From: Thermococcus radiotolerans | GTDB taxonomy: Archaea > Methanobacteriota_B > Thermococci > Thermococcales > Thermococcaceae | Assembly: GCF_002214565.1 (NCBI RefSeq) | Contig: NZ_CP015106.1 | Location: forward strand, 186,001 to 250,000 | Direction of reading: 5' to 3' | DNA: 64,000 nt | In this document: positions 61,158-64,000 of the stretch, one piece after another | Layout: every line of letters starts with the position of its first letter | Numbering within the stretch: position 1 is the stretch's first letter | Program-made: the position numbers and the translations under genes | The notes under the pieces: generated by a model | What the model saw: the letters and a program-made list of their open reading frames with translations, nothing else | Told to the model about the DNA's origin: nothing | The model's database searches: none

Positions 61158-61536
61158 CGCCGAACCTCTCCGCTAAGGCCTTCTCTTCTTCCCCTATAAA
61201 TTTCACTAATGCGAGCCAGTAAACCAAAGGCAGGCCGAGCATGAAGCCTCCGATGGCGAGTGAGAAGCCTGGCACTATAAGAAAGCCCCAGATTGAATAG
61301 ATTGGGTGTCTGACTCTGGAGTAGCAGCCCGTTGTGAGCAGCTCGCCCCTTCGGTAGGCCTTCGAAATCTGCCGGTAGCAGAGAAGCCAGAAGACTACGC
61401 CGGCTGTGAGAAGGGCAAACCCCAAGGCCGGAAACCTGGGAAAAGAGATGTTGAGCCTCGAATTTAAGTAGAATGCCAAAACCGCGTAGGGAACCGTGAA
61501 AAGGGAAACCTTGGGAACTATCCCAAGGAACCCCAT
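61105..61536 (-). CDS. Isoprenylcysteine carboxyl methyltransferase (ICMT/PEMT)-like membrane protein
   Basis: A 143-residue protein with three to four membrane helices. The SAM-binding C-terminal pattern of ICMT/PEMT enzymes is present: GELLTTGCYSRVRHPIYSIWGFLIVPGFSLAIG and LVKFIGEEEKALAERFGDEWREYTKRTEGFLPGI. It may methylate a lipid or protein thiol/carboxyl group. The stop of the third NifX-like gene is at 61540, so this gene, with its ATG at 61536, is probably co-transcribed with it. Confidence 0.85.
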   Translation of the reverse strand: MGFLGIVPKVSLFTVPYAVLAFYLNSRLNISFPRFPALGFALLTAGVVFWLLCYRQISKAYRRGELLTTGCYSRVRHPIYSIWGFLIVPGFSLAIGGFMLGLPLVYWLALVKFIGEEEKALAERFGDEWREYTKRTEGFLPGI

Positions 61537-61539
61537 CGC

Positions 61540-61947
61540 TCACTCCTCTATCGGGGGTTTTTCGGCCTTCTTCGCCTGAACCTGGCTGTAGAGGTCGTCG
61601 AAGTTCTCGATGAACCTCTGCAGGGCGAGGTTTAAGTCCCTCGTTCTCGTGAAGAAGGCCACCTTGTTGGTCTTGTCGCGGATTCTCAGGAAGTTCGGCC
61701 CCATTCTGAACGCTGCCAGAACATCAACGTCGAGGAGCTGGCTCACGACGGCCTTGAACTTCCTTGGATCGCCGTGTCCCTCGTCCTCTTCCTCGAAGTC
61801 TTTGGCTTTGTTGTGTCTTTTTTCGAGGAGCTTAACGCTCCCGTCCTCGCAGATCTCGTATATCGCGAAGAACTCTGAATCCCCGTAGTGGGCATCTATG
61901 AGCGTCTCGTCGTTCTCCATTCCAAACGCGACCTTCAGGCACCTCAT
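61540..61947 (-). CDS. Third NifX/NifB-like (dinitrogenase Fe-Mo cofactor family) protein
   Basis: A 135-residue protein, LKVAFGMENDETLIDAHYGDSEFFAIYEICEDGSVKLLEKR, with RKFKAVVSQLLDVDVLAAFRMGPNFLRIRDKTNKVAFF and LNLALQRFIENFDDL. It has the fold of the other two NifX-like proteins but lacks the Gly/Arg tail and ends in a charged stretch. Several starts are in frame; ATG 61947 is placed 4 bases after GGTGAT. It is divergent from the Mrp-type ATPase pair and shares the regulatory region at 61958-62004. Confidence 0.82.
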   Translation of the reverse strand: MRCLKVAFGMENDETLIDAHYGDSEFFAIYEICEDGSVKLLEKRHNKAKDFEEEDEGHGDPRKFKAVVSQLLDVDVLAAFRMGPNFLRIRDKTNKVAFFTRTRDLNLALQRFIENFDDLYSQVQAKKAEKPPIEE

Positions 61948-61957
61948 GAGCATCACC

Positions 61958-62004
61958 GTTTTGAGCGTATGCACAAAGCTTAAAAGCTTTTAGGTTAGCC
62001 TAAT
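61958..62004. promoter_or_regulatory. Shared divergent promoter with two-part element (NifX-like and Mrp ATPase genes)
   Basis: GTTTTGAGCGTATGCA (61958-61973), GCTTTAAAAGC in the middle (usable as TATA in both directions), and TTAGGTTAGCCTAA (61991-62004). The first box is identical over 16 bases to 56966-56951 and the second is a near-palindrome. GGAGGTGAG for the Mrp gene follows at 62010. Confidence 0.65.
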
Positions 62005-62020
62005 TCCTGGAGGTGAGAGC

Positions 62021-62890
62021 TTGCAGATAGCGGTGAGTGGTGGAAAAGGTGGCACCGGGAAGTCCACGATCGCGATTAACCTGGCGATAGCGCTCAGGGA
62101 GCACTACGACCTCGTCCTAGCGGATCTCGACGTTGAAGCTCCCAACGACCACCTGCTCCTCGGCGTGGAGCTGGCCAACGAGGAGCCAGTTGAACTGTTC
62201 ATGCCGCGCTTCGACTATCAGAAGTGCACCCGCTGCAGGAAGTGCGCCGAAGTCTGTGAGGAGCACGCGATAATAACCATGCGCGACGGGACGCCCTTCC
62301 TGATGCCGAACCTCTGCTCCGGCTGCGCCGCCTGTGAGATAGTCTGCCCGGTTCCGGGGGCGATTCTGCCGGGCAAGAAGCTGATGGGGCACACCTACCT
62401 TACTGAAACTCCCTATGGCTTCCCGCTTGTCACGGGAAGGCTCCTTGAGGGTGAGGAGAGGGCGATGCCGATAGTTTCCAGGGCCAAGAAGCGCGCCCAG
62501 GGGCTTGAGAAGGAGCTTTTGATGGTTGACACCGCCGCGGGAACGAGCAACACCGTCTCGAAGGCCCTTGAGGACTCGAGGCTCATCATAGCCGTCACCG
62601 AGCCAACTCCCCTCGGAATTCACGACGGCGAGTTGATTCTCAGGCTGGCGAAGCTGATGGAGGTTCCCGCGATGGTCGTTGTGAACCGCTCGGACCTCGG
62701 CGACGTGGCCAAGGTGCGCGAGATTGCCGAGAAGTACGGTGCGGAGGTAATCGCAGAGATTCCCTACAGCGAGAACATCATAAGGAGCTACGTTGAGGGG
62801 AAGCCCATAGTCCTGACGGATTATCCCGAGGCGGGGCTCTTCAGGGAGATTGCTTCCAGGGTCGTTGAGTTCCTCGGAGGTGGTGAGTGA
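62021..62890 (+). CDS. MinD/Mrp-type ATPase with inserted 2x[4Fe-4S] ferredoxin domain (first copy)
   Basis: A 289-residue deviant-Walker ATPase. Residues 5-14 are SGGKGGTGKS with the signature lysine. DLDVEAPNDHLLLG follows, then a ferredoxin insert (CTRCRKCAEVCEEHAI...CSGCAACEIVCPVPGAI, about residues 68-115) and the second ATPase half (LLMVDTAAGTSN, VTEPTPLGIHD). Such proteins act in Fe-S or metallocofactor assembly in anaerobes and often neighbour NifX-like genes. The start is TTG at 62021 after GGAGGTGAG. Its stop overlaps the second copy (TGATG). Confidence 0.9.
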   Translation: MQIAVSGGKGGTGKSTIAINLAIALREHYDLVLADLDVEAPNDHLLLGVELANEEPVELFMPRFDYQKCTRCRKCAEVCEEHAIITMRDGTPFLMPNLCSGCAACEIVCPVPGAILPGKKLMGHTYLTETPYGFPLVTGRLLEGEERAMPIVSRAKKRAQGLEKELLMVDTAAGTSNTVSKALEDSRLIIAVTEPTPLGIHDGELILRLAKLMEVPAMVVVNRSDLGDVAKVREIAEKYGAEVIAEIPYSENIIRSYVEGKPIVLTDYPEAGLFREIASRVVEFLGGGE

Positions 62891-63777
62891 TGCAGCTGGT
62901 CATAGCGAGCGGCAAGGGAGGCGTTGGAAAGAGCACGGTTACTGCCTCGCTCCTCTACCTGCTGAAGGACGAGTACCGGTTCGTTGCCGTTGATGCTGAC
63001 GCTGACGCGCCGAACCTCGATCTGCTCCTCGGTGTGGAGCGCTGGGAGGAGGAGAGGGAGCTGGTAGGGGCGAAGGTGGCGAGGATAAACACGGAGAGCT
63101 GCATAAGGTGCGGCATCTGCCAGGAGCGCTGCCCCTACGACTGTATCAAGGTCATAGACGGCGACTACGTTGTCAGCGAGCTGACCTGTGAGGGCTGCAA
63201 CGTCTGCGGCCTCGTTTGTCCGGTTCCGGGGACGATAAGTCTCGACGAGGTTCGCTCTGGAGTCGTCAGGAAGACCACTACCCGCTACGGCTTCCCGCTG
63301 ATTTCGGCCCAGCTCGACGTTGGCAGGCCCAACAGCGGAAAGCTCGTCACCGAGGAGAAGGAGTGGGCGAAGAAGCTCATGGGCGAGCTCGGCCTGAAGC
63401 ACATGGTGGTTGACAGCGCCGCAGGAATCGGCTGTCAGGTTATAGCGAGCATAGGCGGGGCTGATCTGACGATACTCGTGGCGGAGCCTACGCCTGCTTC
63501 CCTCAGCGACGTGCAGAGGGCATACAAGGTCGTCCAGCACTTCAGGCAGCCGGCTTACCTCATCATCAACAAGGCCGACTTCAACCCGGGCTTCACGGCT
63601 CTGAGGGAGTGGGCCGAGGCCGAGGGAATCCCGATACTCGGCGAGATACCCTACGACAGGGCCATTCCGAGGAGCATGAGCATGCTCAAACCCTTTGTCG
63701 AGGCCTTCCCCGACTCGAAGGCGGCCGATGCGATGAGGGAGATAGCGGAGCGGATAAGAGAGGAAATCCTGAAATGA
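62890..63777 (+). CDS. MinD/Mrp-type ATPase with inserted 2x[4Fe-4S] ferredoxin domain (second copy)
   Basis: A 295-residue paralogue of the preceding gene, translationally coupled to it. The P-loop is SGKGGVGKST, then DADADAPNLDLLLG. The ferredoxin insert is CIRCGICQERCPYDCI...CEGCNVCGLVCPVPGTI (about residues 73-118). VVDSAAGIGCQVI and VAEPTPASLSD complete the ATPase. Adjacent paired copies are typical and suggest a heterodimer that moves an Fe-S or cofactor unit. ATG 62890 is preferred to GTG 62887. Confidence 0.92.
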   Translation: MQLVIASGKGGVGKSTVTASLLYLLKDEYRFVAVDADADAPNLDLLLGVERWEEERELVGAKVARINTESCIRCGICQERCPYDCIKVIDGDYVVSELTCEGCNVCGLVCPVPGTISLDEVRSGVVRKTTTRYGFPLISAQLDVGRPNSGKLVTEEKEWAKKLMGELGLKHMVVDSAAGIGCQVIASIGGADLTILVAEPTPASLSDVQRAYKVVQHFRQPAYLIINKADFNPGFTALREWAEAEGIPILGEIPYDRAIPRSMSMLKPFVEAFPDSKAADAMREIAERIREEILK

Positions 63778-63780
63778 TTA

Positions 63781-64000
63781 CTACGGATTTCCGAGGGGAA
63801 GGTTTATCCCTTCCCCGTTCACCACCACTGCAATCCTCATGGAGATGGGGAGGTTTTCTTCGTCCTTCACTGTTTCGTTGAGGATTATCACAAAGGAACC
63901 GTAGTGTCCTTTTGCCCAGATTCCAACCGAGTTTTTGTCGTCGATTACCATAGGTATGAACGTCTCCGTTCCGTCTCCCTCGCAGGAGCCTACCTCTGCC
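63781..64000 (-). CDS. Hypothetical protein, C-terminal part
   Basis: The 5' end is beyond the window. The 73 visible codons read SCEGDGTETFIPMVIDDKNS, GHYGSFVIILNETV and MRIAVVVNGEGINLPLGNP, then TAG at 63783-63781. This is a beta-rich segment that could be a secreted or Ig-like domain. It is convergent with the second Mrp-type ATPase. No family is recognised from this part. Confidence 0.55.
   Translation of the reverse strand, partial: AEVGSCEGDGTETFIPMVIDDKNSVGIWAKGHYGSFVIILNETVKDEENLPISMRIAVVVNGEGINLPLGNP

Overview
The window is chromosomal DNA from a hyperthermophilic euryarchaeon, almost certainly a Thermococcus or close relative (Thermococcales). This rests on the archaeal ribosomal proteins L7Ae, S28e and L24e, aIF5B, Alba, an Lhr-type helicase, a glyoxylate reductase of the Thermococcus/Pyrococcus type, DUF835 and CGP-CTERM surface-protein signatures. 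GGTGA-type ribosome binding sites and TTTATAAA / CTTTAAAAG promoters point the same way. Genes are dense and rich in GAG/AAG codons. No rRNA, tRNA, CRISPR array or complete insertion sequence was recognised.

Layout. 1-5.7 kb: an archaeal type IV pilus/secretion-like operon (KaiC/FlaH-like ATPase, cut by the window edge; secretion ATPase; TadC-like membrane platform; anchored exoprotein). 5.7-12.3 kb: MTA/SAH deaminase, a decayed AAA ATPase, an AAA_14/DUF4143 ATPase behind three tandem operator/TATA units, a PAPS-reductase-like/ferredoxin fusion, a membrane-bound winged-helix protein and a zinc-ribbon protein. 12.4-16.8 kb: translation block L7Ae-S28e-L24e-Ndk and aIF5B, with a convergent degenerate M48-like membrane protein. 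16.8-21.5 kb: m5U methyltransferase, glyoxylate reductase, DUF72, DHPS-like protein. 21.5-34.4 kb: two overlapping cell-surface genes, one encoding a protein of about 4030 residues. 34.6-50.3 kb: housekeeping and accessory genes (TatD, ferritin-DUF835 fusion, MBL, M20 peptidase, Lhr helicase, MFS exporter, iron ADH, VapBC, MtnA, THEP1, CBS, membrane HTH, Alba, PurB). 50.3-51.9 kb: an AT-rich island without convincing genes. 51.9-64 kb: a set linked to iron-sulfur and NifX functions.

The most interesting part is that last segment. Three NifX/NifB-like (dinitrogenase Fe-Mo cofactor family) proteins, a DUF134 HTH protein, two MinD/Mrp-type ATPases with inserted 2x[4Fe-4S] ferredoxin domains and several small membrane or cysteine-rich proteins lie within 12 kb. 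No nitrogenase genes are visible in the window. Three promoters of the set (near 56.9, 57.9 and 62.0 kb) share a two-part element: a TGTGCATAYGC-type box and a palindrome close to TTAGGTTANCCTAA, on either side of the TATA region. Four proteins of the set with unrelated folds carry similar Gly/Arg/Trp/Met-rich tails. I infer a co-regulated system for assembly or storage of an Fe-S or other metal cofactor; the sequence does not show its substrate.

Methionine salvage (MTA/SAH deaminase, MtnA), tRNA and pterin chemistry (QueD, TrmO, m5U methyltransferase, DHPS-like, a COG1237 MBL protein) and membrane-tethered transcription regulators recur along the window, but in separate operons.
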